Positions 32,393 through 44,758 of a DNA stretch of 64,000 nt are shown piece after piece. Origin of the DNA: Rachicladosporium sp. CCFEE 5018. Taxonomy: Eukaryota > Ascomycota > Dothideomycetes > Cladosporiales > Cladosporiaceae. The DNA lies in contig KZ111153.1 in NCBI GenBank assembly GCA_002077045.2, positions 562,860-626,859 of the forward strand. The letters are read 5' to 3'. Numbering within the stretch: position 1 is the first letter of the stretch; every line of letters begins with the position of its first letter. A model generated the notes under the pieces. The model was not told where the DNA came from. It did not search any database and worked only from the letters and a program-made list of their open reading frames with translations. A program made the translations under genes and the position numbers.

Positions 32393-35300
32393 ATGGGCTC
32401 TCGACTAGAGAAGAAATCCACCCTGGTTCGCAAACGTATAGAAGGCCACACCTTTTCTGGCGAGACTGGCGAAGAATATGAGGGATCAGCCTTCGGTGGC
32501 TTCACTGACTACTTCCGGCGCAAGAAGATCAAGCTTCAGAATCTCGATGCCTCTATCCGCGCCAATTCAGACAAGCCACAGATCTTCAAGGGGGTTGTAT
32601 GCCATGTAAACGGCTACACTCAGCCTTCGCTGAATGACCTGCATAATCTCATCGTCCAGCATGGCGGTGGCTTCATGCAGTACCTCGATGGCAAGACCAT
32701 GGTCACGCATATCATTGCGGCGAACCTTACGCCCAAGAAGAAAGAAGAGTTCAAGCGCTATCGTATCGTGAAGCCAGCCTGGATCGTGGATAGTGTCAAT
32801 GCCGGTCGTCTGCTTTCATGGGATGCCTATCGAGTAATCGAGGAGGGTGCAGGTCAGAGAGTTCTGGGCTTCGACAATGGCCAGGTCGTCAGCCAAATTG
32901 GCAAGAAATCAGCAGGCTACCGAGAGCAGACCGATACCAGCTGGTATACAAGTCAGCTCAAGGCATCCCAAGCTGTTGCTGGTCCGTCTAGGCGCGTTGG
33001 ATCTGCAACGCAGACTGTGACGCCTACGGAGGAGATCGAAGATGACGGATTTCCGTCACTCACTAGCTCCATGGAGCAAGCGATGCAGGGTGTGCTCCCT
33101 TCGCAGACTGCTGCAGATGCCGAGCCGGATGATGCCGAGGATGGGGAGCGCACTACGCTGCAGACGCCGCCACCTTCAAGTCCGCCGCCAGCCGCAGCTT
33201 CTCTCATGGTGCAGCAGTTGGTGGAGCGCGCAGCAAGCCCAGAGTTTAACAACGGTCTGGAAACTGCAGCCGGGATCGTAGACAAGAGTGGCGACAGAAC
33301 AGCTGTCCAGCCGCAAGAGATCATCCCCGCGGATGGTCCATTAGAGGAAGAGTCTACGAAGACTGTGCTACGCCCTCGTGAAGGCTCGCAAGAGCCAGAT
33401 TACACCATGGCAGTCATACGAGACTCAGACGCTGTCAACGCAATCGCTCCAGAAGAGTATGCCAAGATGACAGCTGAGGAGCACAATGCTGTCCTTTTAT
33501 CTGATCCTCGCATTCGCAAATCCACGGTCGTACATCCTGACTTCCTGGATCAATACTATCGAGAATCACGACTACACCATTTGTCTACCTGGAAAGCAGA
33601 GCTCAAGTCACAGCTCCAAGCACTGGCGGCAGAGAAGTCCGCAACCCAAAAACCGAAGGTCAAAAAGCTGCCTGGTCAGAGAAGATACATCCTGCATGTC
33701 GACTTTGACAGCTTCTTTGCTGCAGTATCGCTGAAGAAGCATCCCCAATACATCGACAAGCCTGCGGTAGTGGCACATGGTGGAGGCTCGGGATCGGAAA
33801 TCGCAAGCTGCAACTATCCCGCGCGAGACTTCGGCATCAAGAATGGCATGTGGATGAAGCGTGCACAGGAGCTGTGTCCAGATGTCAAGATCCTGCCTTA
33901 CGACTTCCCGGGCTACGAAGAAGCAAGTCGCAAGTTCTATGATGCTATCATGGCTACTGGCGGCATTGTGCAAAGTGTCAGCATTGACGAAGCGCTCGTA
34001 GATGTGAGTGACACTTGTATTGCTGAAGGTGGCACAGATGGCGTCAAGAGGAGTGAAGGCTGCCAGGACCGAGAGCAACGGAAGGCCGACGAATTGGCGC
34101 AAGGTCTGCGAGACGAAGTATTGGCCAAAACAGGCTGCGCAGTATCGGTAGGCATCGGTGGCAACATCTTGCTTGCCAAGATCGCCCTGCGGAAAGCCAA
34201 GCCAGCGGGTCAATATCACCTCAAGCCAGAGGATGTACTTGACTTCATTGGACTTCTCGAGGTCCAGTCGCTACCTGGCATCGCTTGGAGTATCGGTGGC
34301 AAGCTCGAAGATATTGGTATCAAACTTGTAAAAGACATCCGGGAGTGTTCACGTGAGAGGCTGATCAACACACTCGGACCGAAGACTGGTGAGAAGGTAT
34401 GGGAATACTCTCGCGGCATCGACAAGACCGAAGTTGGTGACCAAGTAATTCGCAAGTCCGTCTCCGCGGAAGTCAACTGGGGTGTGCGCTTTGAGAATCG
34501 CGAGCAAGTGGACGAGTTCATGCAAGGTCTCAGTGGAGAACTTATGAAGCGGCTGATCAAGGAGCGTGTCAAAGGCAAACAGCTTACGATGAAGGTGATG
34601 CGGCGGGCTGCAGAAGCTCCTCTCGATCCGCCGAAGCATCTTGGTCACGGCAAGTGCGATACGTACAACAAAAGCATGCAACTCGGTGTGGCAACTAACG
34701 ATGTAGCCGTGATTGCGAAGGAGGCAATCGCCATGATGCGGTCGTTCAACATCTCGCCGGGTGATCTCAGAGGCATTGGTGTGCAAATGCAGAAGCTCGA
34801 GCCCATCAAGGCTGTCATAGAGGGTCATAACGACGGCAGCCAGCGACGCTTACATTTCAAGCCCGGTGCACCAGCACCGATGGCCGCACCACCCAAGCCA
34901 GTGATGCCACCAAAGCCCGACGATGAGATCCAGGATGATCACAAGACTCCCGAGCACAAACGAATACGCGACATCAATCAGCCAAGTGTGCGTTTTGAGC
35001 CTGCGGCACCAGTAACTCCTTCCAAAAAGCCTTTGAATATTGCTGGCACACAATTCATCTTGCCCACACAGGTAGATCTCAAGGTTCTTGCAGAGTTACC
35101 CGCGGACATTCAAGCCAAGCTGGCGAAGCACATCCGCCCATCAATCGAGGGCGATGCAGGCAACCAAGCAGTGAAAGCACAGATATCGAGACCTGTGTCG
35201 AGAGACGATTCGCCGGCTGTCATGCTACCGAACATATCCCAACTCGATCCTTCGATACTCTCGGAGCTACCCGATGATGTACGCGCAGAGCTCATGAACC

Positions 35301-36076
35301 TCTACAAATCACCTCGGAAACCTCGCGCTGAGCAAGCAGTTCTACCGCAGTCGCCACGTAAGAACCGCGTCCTCCCACCAATTTCCAAGCAGCCACTCCG
35401 CCGCAAACGCGGTGGCGGCAGCTTATTCGGCAAGTCCAGGGCGAAAGGCGTAGACAACACTCTCACGCAGTCTAACTTCGTCGCCCGTCCTCAGGCAATA
35501 GAAGTACCTGCACACAGTCGTGACACGACTCCCGCTGCAGCCGACTCAGCCGCCGAGCTCGACCCAGCGTTCCTCGCCGCCCTCCCGGAAGACATCCGCG
35601 CCGAAGTCCTGGCCCAACAGCGACAGTCCCGCCTTCAACGCACAGGAGGCATAGACACCTCGCTTCATCGTCACCGGACGCGAGCAGCGAAGAAGAAGGA
35701 TCTCGAGATCCCCGCCGTCCGCGTCATCCGCCTTCCTACTCACCCTGCTGTACCGACATTCACATCCCGCAAGCTTTCTGCATTACCTGACTTACGCCAG
35801 GCGATCAAGGCTTGGGTCGAGGAGTTCTCGGATGAGGGACCATATGATGAAGATACGCAGGCTTTAGTAAGATATCTTCGGGATGTCGTGTTGGTTGAGA
35901 GGGATCTGGGGAAGGCGCAGCAGGTCGTGCGGTGGGTTGAGTGGGTTCTTGGGGAAATGGAAGAGGAGCTTGAAGCGGATGTGAAGGAGGGCTGGGATGG
36001 CGCTTTAAAGGAGGTGAAAGGTGGCGTGCAGGAAGCTGTGAGGGAGAGAGGGCTACCGCCTCTGGATCTTCGATAG
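32393..36076 (+). CDS. REV1: REV1 translesion polymerase, right copy
   Basis: Single exon of 1228 codons including the stop. Start at the ATG 32393, with an in-frame TTG five codons upstream. The protein is identical to that at 6951-10634, with BRCT, Y-family catalytic core, three LPxDI/V motifs and C-terminal interaction domain. The absence of any difference over 3.7 kb, silent sites included, shows how little time or selection separates the two copies if they are separate at all. Confidence 0.95.
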   Translation: MGSRLEKKSTLVRKRIEGHTFSGETGEEYEGSAFGGFTDYFRRKKIKLQNLDASIRANSDKPQIFKGVVCHVNGYTQPSLNDLHNLIVQHGGGFMQYLDGKTMVTHIIAANLTPKKKEEFKRYRIVKPAWIVDSVNAGRLLSWDAYRVIEEGAGQRVLGFDNGQVVSQIGKKSAGYREQTDTSWYTSQLKASQAVAGPSRRVGSATQTVTPTEEIEDDGFPSLTSSMEQAMQGVLPSQTAADAEPDDAEDGERTTLQTPPPSSPPPAAASLMVQQLVERAASPEFNNGLETAAGIVDKSGDRTAVQPQEIIPADGPLEEESTKTVLRPREGSQEPDYTMAVIRDSDAVNAIAPEEYAKMTAEEHNAVLLSDPRIRKSTVVHPDFLDQYYRESRLHHLSTWKAELKSQLQALAAEKSATQKPKVKKLPGQRRYILHVDFDSFFAAVSLKKHPQYIDKPAVVAHGGGSGSEIASCNYPARDFGIKNGMWMKRAQELCPDVKILPYDFPGYEEASRKFYDAIMATGGIVQSVSIDEALVDVSDTCIAEGGTDGVKRSEGCQDREQRKADELAQGLRDEVLAKTGCAVSVGIGGNILLAKIALRKAKPAGQYHLKPEDVLDFIGLLEVQSLPGIAWSIGGKLEDIGIKLVKDIRECSRERLINTLGPKTGEKVWEYSRGIDKTEVGDQVIRKSVSAEVNWGVRFENREQVDEFMQGLSGELMKRLIKERVKGKQLTMKVMRRAAEAPLDPPKHLGHGKCDTYNKSMQLGVATNDVAVIAKEAIAMMRSFNISPGDLRGIGVQMQKLEPIKAVIEGHNDGSQRRLHFKPGAPAPMAAPPKPVMPPKPDDEIQDDHKTPEHKRIRDINQPSVRFEPAAPVTPSKKPLNIAGTQFILPTQVDLKVLAELPADIQAKLAKHIRPSIEGDAGNQAVKAQISRPVSRDDSPAVMLPNISQLDPSILSELPDDVRAELMNLYKSPRKPRAEQAVLPQSPRKNRVLPPISKQPLRRKRGGGSLFGKSRAKGVDNTLTQSNFVARPQAIEVPAHSRDTTPAAADSAAELDPAFLAALPEDIRAEVLAQQRQSRLQRTGGIDTSLHRHRTRAAKKKDLEIPAVRVIRLPTHPAVPTFTSRKLSALPDLRQAIKAWVEEFSDEGPYDEDTQALVRYLRDVVLVERDLGKAQQVVRWVEWVLGEMEEELEADVKEGWDGALKEVKGGVQEAVRERGLPPLDLR

Positions 36077-36200
36077 ATTCACGAGTATCTCTCATGGTAG
36101 AGCATTGAATCGATATCAGACCTTTACTGATGTTCCATACCCAGCTACCTCGCCCTGCCTCGATCACGTTGTCACTGCCCTGGACGATATCTATACCCTC

Positions 36201-38434
36201 TCAAGCACTCTTCTCAATGTCCAGGCGCTGTCTATTGCTCTTCCTCCTTTTGCGCCAGCGCCTCACCACGATGAACACTCCAGAGATACACGCCATGAGC
36301 AGCAAGACTGCCGAGAGCGCCACAAGCGGAGCCCACCATACAGATCCGCGGGGAATTTGCGAAATGTTCATGCCAAAGATACCTGTCACCAGCGTTACAG
36401 GGAGGTAGAAGAAAGCCAGCACTGCAATCCATGTCGATCGGCGGGTCAATTCCATGCTTTGGTGGCTTTCATATACACTGGCGGAGCTCATAAGAATCTG
36501 AAAGCTGTCGATGAGCAGCTTATCGAGATCCTTGGCGCGCTTTAGGATGCTCTCGTAGTTCTCGACAGGAGACAAATACTTTGCCTTTTCCCGGCGTCTT
36601 ATACGAGGGAACAAGTCATAGTACTGCTGAAGTCCTTGTGGTATCTGCGCATTCACGCCCGTGACCTCCTCCTTTAAGAGCTCCAGCTGCGCACGGTGGT
36701 CGTGCAAGGTAGTACTGGTCGTGAGTGATTGATCGGCACAAGAGGCCTGTGGAATGGCAATGAAGCTAATATGACTGATGTTCTTTTCTCAGAGTCTGCA
36801 GGTTCGTTTCCCATATCGAGCTTGAGAGCAAGTATAGCAGGCCTTGCGGATCGCACGCTGCCCAGGAAGACAGTTCTGCTTCATCCATCGAGTGAACGCT
36901 ATCTGCGGCTGTTGGCTGTAACCCCAATTGTTGCTCTCCACACAGTACCTGGCAAAGCCAAGGGTGACGTGCACAGCTCTGGAGTGCCCGGTATATACTC
37001 TCGCCGCCGTGATTCTGATGGGCAGGGTGATCACTGTCAAAAAGACGCGGCAGTAGGATCCAGTCTTTGGAGCTGGCACTTTCATAAGTCAATCTTGATC
37101 GATGTCCAGAGGGAGGTAATCTGTCAACCAGCATGATGCCTAGACGAATTGTTGTCAGTAGAGAACGGTAGCACATGTTCACTGCGCTTACATAGGTGCT
37201 TGTTTGCTATTATATACGAAAGCTTCGTCTCGTAGAGGAAGGTGGTCGAACTGAGAGCGTCGCTGTTCGGTGCCCTGGACTTGCGCGTATGCCAGTCTCT
37301 GCTGAAACGCTTCGTAGGTATACCCGTGTCGAAATCGACTTGAACGTTGGCTGTCAGACTGTGATATCTGCGGGACCGAACACATAGCAGTGCCACGAAT
37401 TTAGCTCGAATTTGAGTCGTCCCCTTATTATACCGCTCGGCGTCATCGTCAGAGGTTAGTATGGAGCCCTGAACGTCGTGCAATAAGACCATACATGCTT
37501 TCACGAGAGCAGTGAACTCGTTCCATTCTTCTGGGCTGTTCGCCCCACGGGTCTGCGCTATAGATTACCCCAGCCCATCAATATATGCCTTTAGCCGTGG
37601 TAGCATATTGTTCAAAAATGACAGAAGCTTCAGAGGTAATGGGTACGAGACCTGGGCAGGGTCAGGCTCAGAGTGGTTGTGGCGTGTGTATGCGAATGCA
37701 GTCTCCTCGGCAAGGTCATCGAGGGTGACAGACACCTTCGCAATCTTGTCGCTGAATATCTGAGACCTTGTGGCCTCGTACTCGTATCCGATGAGATGTT
37801 GAACAAAGAAGTCAGAATGCATCTGGAGGTGAGACACAGTGCCGAGTGTCTGAATCCATTGCGCGTCGATATCCTCAATAATGCAAATGGAGTCGAGCTC
37901 CGATTGATACGAGCTCTCTATCCTTGCGACGAGCTTTCGAACATCAACGATATCTTCCTCAACCGGACCATCCTCATTGTAGAAGCTGCATTGCGTCTTA
38001 TGGTGATCCTCAATGTAGTGTTTCCGAATGTGGTTGCCGGACTCCTCAGCTTTCGCGAAGACAGTCTCAGAGAAAGTGCCACTGCATTTCTGCGAAGCTT
38101 TTTAAGTGGCTTGACTCTTTGATCCGGTTGATCTCGACCTCTTTGATCCGGTTGATCTCGACTCGGTTCTCTGGCGCTGCACCCCAGGGGAGATATCACG
38201 GACACGCGCGTCATATACAAGGTTCGCGATCGGACCTTTGAGCTTCGGGCTGCTGTCCTCTGGTCGACTCATTGGTTCAAGAGGCCAAGTGCCTTGACCA
38301 TGGAGTTCCCACATTCTTGGCTCGTCGATATGCCTGCGAACAGTCGTTGTCGTGAACTCACCGCAACGTTGTGAATCGCGCGATGGGTGAGGAACATTCA
38401 GTTTGTGCCCTTCATACGTATGAGATGGTAGCAA
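36201..38434 (-). pseudogene. Decayed CorA-like transporter, right copy
   Basis: The same three lesions as in the left copy are present: TAA at 38102-38104, TAA at 37565-37567, and the +1 shift near 36789. The intact C-terminal part with the GMN motif and two membrane helices is 36201 to about 36788. If the copies come from independent molecules, shared lesions mean decay came before duplication. Confidence 0.62.
38115..38162 (+). repeat. 24-bp tandem duplication, right copy
   Basis: Two perfect units, 38115-38138 and 38139-38162, identical to those at 12673-12720. Confidence 0.95.
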
Positions 38435-39073
38435 TGATCAGCAGCGTCTTATGTTTCCGTAACGACGTATGGACAGGTCTTTGGTGCGTACATGTACCCA
38501 GAGCCGGTCGAGTGAGCACTCGGGTTCGCCAATGTCGAAGCATGTTTGTAGACTGATGAATTGTTCGTCATCTGCAGTCACTATTGCCTCGATCGGGGCT
38601 GTGCCCTAGATGCATGCAGGTGCAATGCCAGCACGATACTGCATGCAAGCCACGAAATAGAGTAGGTATACTTCAATGCAGGCATTGCGCTCGGCTGCCT
38701 GAAGTGTGCGTCGCGTTGTTTTCTCTGCACACTTCCGAATGTCTCATGAGGTCGTGCACTCGTCAGCACAACGCCTCGCATTGATGCGTCATGATCGATC
38801 AGAACGCGTTGACCTACCCTTGTATCTGATGCGTAGGCAGTGAATGGATCGCGAGTCTATGGCAATGATGCCCATGCCCGGGAGATATCTCGATCAAGTA
38901 CACGTAGGGACGTGCATCATGCGTGCCGCTGTAAGCTGGGTTAGGCCCAGATGTCGGCGATTTGCAGGATTGCCTTCGTCTCGTCATATGTGATCTCTTC
39001 GAAGTGCTCCGCCTACCGCACTGGCCTTCCCGGCCCCACTCGTGCTTGCATTGTTCGGTCGCATCAAATATCG
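38435..39073. other. Spacer, right copy of 12993-13631
   Basis: No gene recognised. Confidence 0.4.
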
Positions 39074-39805
39074 TTACACCTCCCTCGTCTTCTTGAACCC
39101 GATATTGCCCTCCTCCTTCAATCCCCACTTATTCAAATCTTGCGTTTCCAACAGCCTCCTCACCAGACTAACCTCACACACCGTCCGGCCCTTCTTGTAG
39201 TCTTTCAGCCCATCATCTTCCATGTCAAAGTACAGCGCCCAGCCCTTCTTTTCCCCCTCATCAACAGCCACGAACCCTTCATACTCGTCCAGCGTGATGC
39301 GACTGTTCTCATTCTCTTCCGTAGTCCAGTCGAAGCTCCCGACGTGGTGCGCGATACTGCCGGAGCGGGAAGAGTACTTGCACTCCAGCGTGTCTTTGTT
39401 GACGTATATCCAATTCAAGACCGGAGGGTCGCGCGAGATTGTGCTGACTAGACCGCGCGTGTGATCGCGATCGGTGTCCGGGTATGCCACGTAGAACCCT
39501 GTGAAGGGGTGGCGAGCCGGGTTCTTTGGCTGGCCAGTCTCGGGATCTTTTGCTTCCAGCCAAAGCTTGTCATCGTGAAGTGTGACTATCGCGTCCTGTA
39601 GCTCGCCTCGACGCCGATTCTTGCTGCCGGACTTTGTCTCGACTCGGACGTCGAGATGGAATTTCAGCATCCGGACTTGATTCGAGGAGTCCGCATTCTG
39701 CCTTTGCTGTTCGCTGACGCCTTGGCCTACACCGGTGACTGTCGCGACGCCGACAGCGCTGGTTATTGGGAGTGCTAGGCCGAGGCCCATGATAAAGTCG
39801 ACCAT
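39074..39805 (-). CDS. Unknown conserved 243-aa protein, right copy
   Basis: Identical to 13632-14363, with the start at the ATG 39805. A hydrophobic N-terminal stretch is followed by a charged soluble part. Function not recognised. Confidence 0.75.
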   Translation of the reverse strand: MVDFIMGLGLALPITSAVGVATVTGVGQGVSEQQRQNADSSNQVRMLKFHLDVRVETKSGSKNRRRGELQDAIVTLHDDKLWLEAKDPETGQPKNPARHPFTGFYVAYPDTDRDHTRGLVSTISRDPPVLNWIYVNKDTLECKYSSRSGSIAHHVGSFDWTTEENENSRITLDEYEGFVAVDEGEKKGWALYFDMEDDGLKDYKKGRTVCEVSLVRRLLETQDLNKWGLKEEGNIGFKKTREV

Positions 39806-40439
39806 GCCTATGAGTACTGACTGCGGTGGGGAACGTGTGTGGTCGTAGACTGGAATGAATGGTTGGGAGTACTTGAAGCTCAGAAGGATCCTACCTTCAA
39901 CGCTATACCGCGGTTCGTGAAATAGTGCCAACAACTACACTCGTCACTCGGATCGATTGATAGCCTGGAATTGGTCGCGACGAGAGCTGGGCGAAGGTTT
40001 GGGACATGCCTTGAGCTTGGACAGACCGTCATCTGCTCGTGGGAACGTTTGTACAGCGGAGGACTCTACGGGCACGGACGCACCGCACCTAGTCTACGAT
40101 TCACTCATATGTTCCACTATCGCCATTCGGACGTGCTGAACGTGGCATGATTATGGAGAACGTAAGTACTGTCCTTCCGTGACTTCGAGAACGGGAAGTC
40201 TCGACTACATGTATCTTCCATGTTTATTCGAACATGTAAGTGCCCAGCAGGGCTAGAGTGGATACTTCCTTCAATTGCATCAACGCTGCTTCTGTTGCAG
40301 GTATGTAGGCGAGTCACTAGGTCGTAGATGCAGATGATGGTACCAGCCTCTCGTCCACTGCTTGCAAATTGACCTGATCCATCGGCTCATCACCAGCAAT
40401 CACTACAGCCAGCTTTTGTCACGCAGTGTATCGTATCTT
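39806..40439. other. Spacer, right copy of 14364-14997
   Basis: No gene recognised. It leads into the 17-bp array. Confidence 0.4.
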
Positions 40440-40592
40440 AGTCCTCGATCGGCATTAGTCGTCGCTCAGCATCTGTCGTCGCTCACAGCTAGTCATCGAT
40501 CAGTGACTCAGTCCGATCAGCATCATTTTCCGATCAGCAGCAATCCTCGCTCAGCTTCAGTCCTTGATCGGCACGAGTCCTCGATCAGCGTC
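40440..40592 (+). repeat. Nine-unit 17-bp tandem array, right copy
   Basis: Same nine degenerate units as 14998-15150, including the same unit-to-unit variants. The array itself has therefore not changed copy number between the two blocks, which is unusual for an unstable minisatellite and fits very recent or artefactual duplication. Confidence 0.85.
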
Positions 40593-40618
40593 TCAACAGA
40601 GTTCGGAAGACCGTGATC

Positions 40619-41118
40619 ATGAGGCTCATTGCGACCCTCGCCCATTTCGTCAAGGCCGCAGTGAGTGCAGCGAACGTCAGCTACGATGCAGTGCGTATGC
40701 TTGACTTGAAGCAAGCAGACTCTGGCTGATCTTACACTGCCAGGGCTACGACAATCCGTCCCGCAGCCTCGCAGTCACTTCCTGTTCGAACGGCGTGAAC
40801 GGCCTCATCACGAAGCACGGCTGGCAAAATCAGCGAGATGTCCCGCGCTTCCCACACATCGGCGGCTAGGAAGGCGTCGCGGGGTGGAACAGTGCCAGCT
40901 GTGGAACCTGTCTGGCTGTGACCTACAAGAACAAGACCGTCAACGTCCTTGTCGTCGACCACGCCGACTATGGTCTCAACATCGCTCGGTCCGCCATGGA
41001 TGAATTGACGGACGGGAAAGCGTTGCGGATGGGAAGGATCGACGCGAAGATCGAGGTGGTGGCATCATCGGCTTGTGGAGTGGCAGCAAGGAGAAGAAGT
41101 GAGGATCCATTTGCGTAG
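40619..41118 (+). pseudogene. Cerato-platanin relic, right copy
   Basis: Exon 1 is 40619-40690, the intron 40691-40743, and exon 2 starts at 40744. The in-frame TAG is at 40867-40869 and the downstream frame stays open to 41118. It is identical to the left copy, lesion included. Confidence 0.85.
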
Positions 41119-42401
41119 GTCGCTAGGCGACCCGATCTTCTTATGTGAGGGCGTGACGATGAGGAAGCACGAGGATGGTGGAGGGAGTGGAGGGCAGTAT
41201 TCTCGTCCTCGTACTCTCCGCGATGGATGAGACGGACTCTCGAGATTACGGGAGGAGGGCATGGGAGTCGAGCAACAGGTCTTGATCGTTTGGAGAAGTG
41301 TGCACGGAAGTGGAAGTTAAAGAGATGAAGAGATAATCTCATGACCAGCTTGCCGCTACTTACCTCTATCGATTACAGGCAGGTAGCTGTTGATGATCAC
41401 TCGTGTTGATCTTGCAAGTCAGCGTTCTCACTTTCCCTCAAGTATCTGTGGCCAATGATTGCCCATCTGTAGCGTAAGTGGAGGTCTCTCGTTGACCGCC
41501 CAGGAACCACATAACGGCTATAGCTTGATATGCGTTAGTAGGCGTGAAGAGAGCCGCGCCCAGAAGCAATCATTGGCTGGTACTCGCGGACGCTACCGTT
41601 CTAATTTTGTTGGGCGAACGGCGGACAACAGCGCAAACGTGGCAATAATTGACGGCGCAGCAATAACACTGTGGTCGCAAAATAAGAGCGACGGCGATGG
41701 CATCACGTCAAACGGTATGCTAATTGATCAGTTTGCCACGTATGTACATGTAGTGATGCATTGTTGATCTCCTCGTGGTAAGAGCGAACAGCCCACCAAA
41801 GATCACCCCACTTGCGGCAATTCTGTGTCACGTGTGGTGGCTTCTGCCAACGGCTCCCGCATCACCGCTCTTCAAAACACTCGAGCTTCGATCCCCATCA
41901 CTTCACCATCACCAACCCGGATCCCCATAGCATCCCTGCCGCTACTCCGCTTCGTCGCTCCAGGCTCTATACACCATCAATCGCTTCAGGTATGAGCTTC
42001 CCTCCCCCACGCTCACCCCGGCGACCTTACGAGTCCGCATGCCAAGCACCATGCGACTGAGCCTCACCAAGGGGACATGTTACTGTGCAGACGTTGCGCG
42101 GATGTACAAGGCAGTACGCCAAGAGCCGCACTCTGAGAGAGGCTGTTTCGGGGTGACTGGCTCAGCATATTTGAGCCTACCGCAACGTCGGCAGTAACTC
42201 GCATGAAAAACCCAGCAATGGCGTCACCTCATGCTTGCTGTTGTGCTTGTTGTTCGCATCGAGGCTGAACAGCGCTGGATCGTGCGAGCGGATCCATCAC
42301 GCCTCGGAATCGGCATCATTCTCATGTCCAGCGAGTGGGGACGTTCAAGCGACCGGTGACTGACTTCATCTTTCCAGACTCCCCCCTAAACCACCGCCGA
42401 A
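41119..42401. promoter_or_regulatory. 14-3-3 upstream region, right copy of 15677-16959
   Basis: Probable leader intron at 41990-42377. The inverted CCAAT pair is at 41451-41462 and 41566-41577. No protein gene seen. Confidence 0.45.
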
Positions 42402-43422
42402 ATGGGTGTCGACGATTCTGTCTATTTGGCGAAGCTTGCCGAGCAAGCCGAGCGCTATGAGGGTATAGCATTTTCAGAAATCTCCGCACGACGCGCCGTC
42501 CACTGACAATGCAAAGAGATGGTCGAGAACATGAAGAACGTCGCCTCCGCAGATCAGGAGCTCACAGTCGAGGAGCGCAATCTTTTGTCTGTCGCCTACA
42601 AGAACGTGATTGGTGCTCGTCGTGCCTCGTGGCGCATCGTTACCTCCATCGAGCAGAAGGAGGAGAGCAAGGGCAATGAGCAGCAGGTGTCTCTGATCAA
42701 GTCGTACCGTCAAAAGATCGAGGCCGAGCTCGCCAAGATCTGCGAGGACATCCTCGAGGTGTTGGAGAAGCATCTCATTCCTTCCGCCCAGAGCGGCGAG
42801 TCGAAGGTGTTCTACCACAAGATGTATGTTGACACACTCCATCGAGCGGCCTTCTACGATACTGACGAGGTGCCCTCTATAGGAAGGGCGACTACCACCG
42901 TTACCTCGCCGAGTTCGCCATGGGTGACAAACGCAAGACATCCGCCGACAAGTCTCTTGAGGCGTACCAGGCTGCTACTGAGGTTGCTGCCACCGACCTC
43001 GCACCTACCCACCCCATCCGCCTCGGTCTGGCCCTGAACTTCTCGGTCTTCTACTATGAGATCTTGAACTCACCAGACAAGGCCTGCCAAATGGCCAAGA
43101 CCTCGTTTGACGAGGCTATTGCTGGTGCGTAGTATCGTATGCGTTGAGGTATGGCGGTTCTGACAGAGTCGCAGAGCTTGACACCCTGTCCGAGGAGAGC
43201 TACAAGGACTCCACGCTCATCATGCAACTCCTCCGCGACAACTTGGTAAGCTCACCTGGGACACTACACTTGTGCTCGTGCTGATATACCCTCTAGACGC
43301 TCTGGACATCGTCCGAAGCCGAGCCTGCAGGCGAGACCAGCGGCGAAGCCGCCCCGGCTACGACCGAGAGCAAGGACACCTCCGATGCGCCCGTCGGCGA
43401 GGAGACTAAGCCTGCGCAGTAG
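42402..43422 (+). CDS. 14-3-3 protein, right copy
   Basis: Five exons: 42402-42462, 42517-42823, 42883-43124, 43175-43245 and 43297-43422. Identical protein of 268 residues. If both copies were real the fungus would carry two identical 14-3-3 genes here. Ascomycetes usually have two divergent ones. Confidence 0.95.
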
Positions 43423-44597
43423 ACTCTCCCATCAGAATCACACCTACACAGGTCGCTTGAACCTACGCGGCCATCCTCTCTCTCTAGCAATGTGCGTACT
43501 GGCAAGCCTCGGCGATCGGGATAGCGTGGGTCATGTCTTACGGAAGGGGCTATGAGTGACACGGCGGGTATAAGCAAATATCCTATCGAAATGCCTGAGA
43601 GCTGGTAGTTCGTACCATGTCCTATGACTACATGAGCTTCGTTACATGAACTGTGTCTTACCCATCAATGCCAACCCCCGTTTGCCGAATCGGCACGTGA
43701 CACAATCTCTTCGAGTTTCCGCGGCGACTCAGACCCGTCGTATCCATCCAACACGTAATGTAATCACAGTACTTGGTCCACACATCCTACATCACGTTCA
43801 CATCACCCTCCATCAGACCCTTCCCGCGTGAGGTACACGCCTTACAGCATTTGCGACCGGTAAGCCACCGCATTTTCCCTTGCCACGCCCAGGACCCAAA
43901 CTCTCGGGATGATCTGCAACTCTGGGCGATCCTTGTCGAGTGTGGCACTGTTGAAACAGAGGAGCTGGCATTGCACTATAAGATGCTGCACGAGATGCAG
44001 TGCGTGCTGCAGGTCCTACGTCGGCCAACATCGCTTCGGCATTGCCAGCGAAATGCCGATGCAAGTGCACGCTGCGCTGGATGTCTCTCCGCTGGCCCAA
44101 AGGGTCCCCTCGAGAAGCAGAGCTTACGTGCATGATGTGTCTCCGCTTCTCGGCGGCGCACCCGCAATTCACGCCTGGCGACCTCTCTGCGACCACGCAT
44201 CTCCATCCCGGCTTGCCGTCTCTACCTGAACGCCTTGCTACGCTGTCCTACCCATCACTGCCCATCCTCCTTCACCCATAGGCTGCGCTGTCATTACTGC
44301 GCAACGGTTTCCTTGGCTCACACATTGCACCTCGCAGATTTGTCTCCTGCTCTTTCCGCGACCTTTCCGCAGCCTCACCTGCGCGCATCCCTCCACTTCA
44401 GCACCAACGCGATTTTCGAGCAGTCCGACTTCACTTCGGTGCGGCTTCACTTCGGAAAGAACGACCGGTATTGCGATTGCAATATTGCCTTGACTTCAGA
44501 TTAGTCAGCCTTATTCAAGTCATCACTGCAGATCACCTTGTGCAGCGCTACGTCAACTCATAACGGCCGGTCAAGCATCTTTACTTGCCTCGAGAGC
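43423..44597. other. Spacer, right copy of 17981-19155
   Basis: 14-3-3 3' flank and pyrimidine-rich promoter of the RNA-binding gene. No gene recognised. Confidence 0.4.
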
Positions 44598-44682
44598 GTG
44601 AGTCACCCACTCCCTATTGTCGCGCGACAATGCGGGCTCAGCTCCGTCACCATCGGGTACTAACGGCTAGCGGCGCGTGCAG
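44598..44682 (+). promoter_or_regulatory. Probable 5' UTR intron with palindrome, right copy
   Basis: Donor GTGAGT, TACTAAC box and acceptor as in the left copy. The 16-bp palindrome lies at 44616-44631. Confidence 0.6.
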
Positions 44683-44758
44683 ATCCTAGTACCTTTCGAG
44701 ATATTGAATTCCCGTCACTTCACTGCTTCAACGAAGTCACACGGCACACGAACTAATC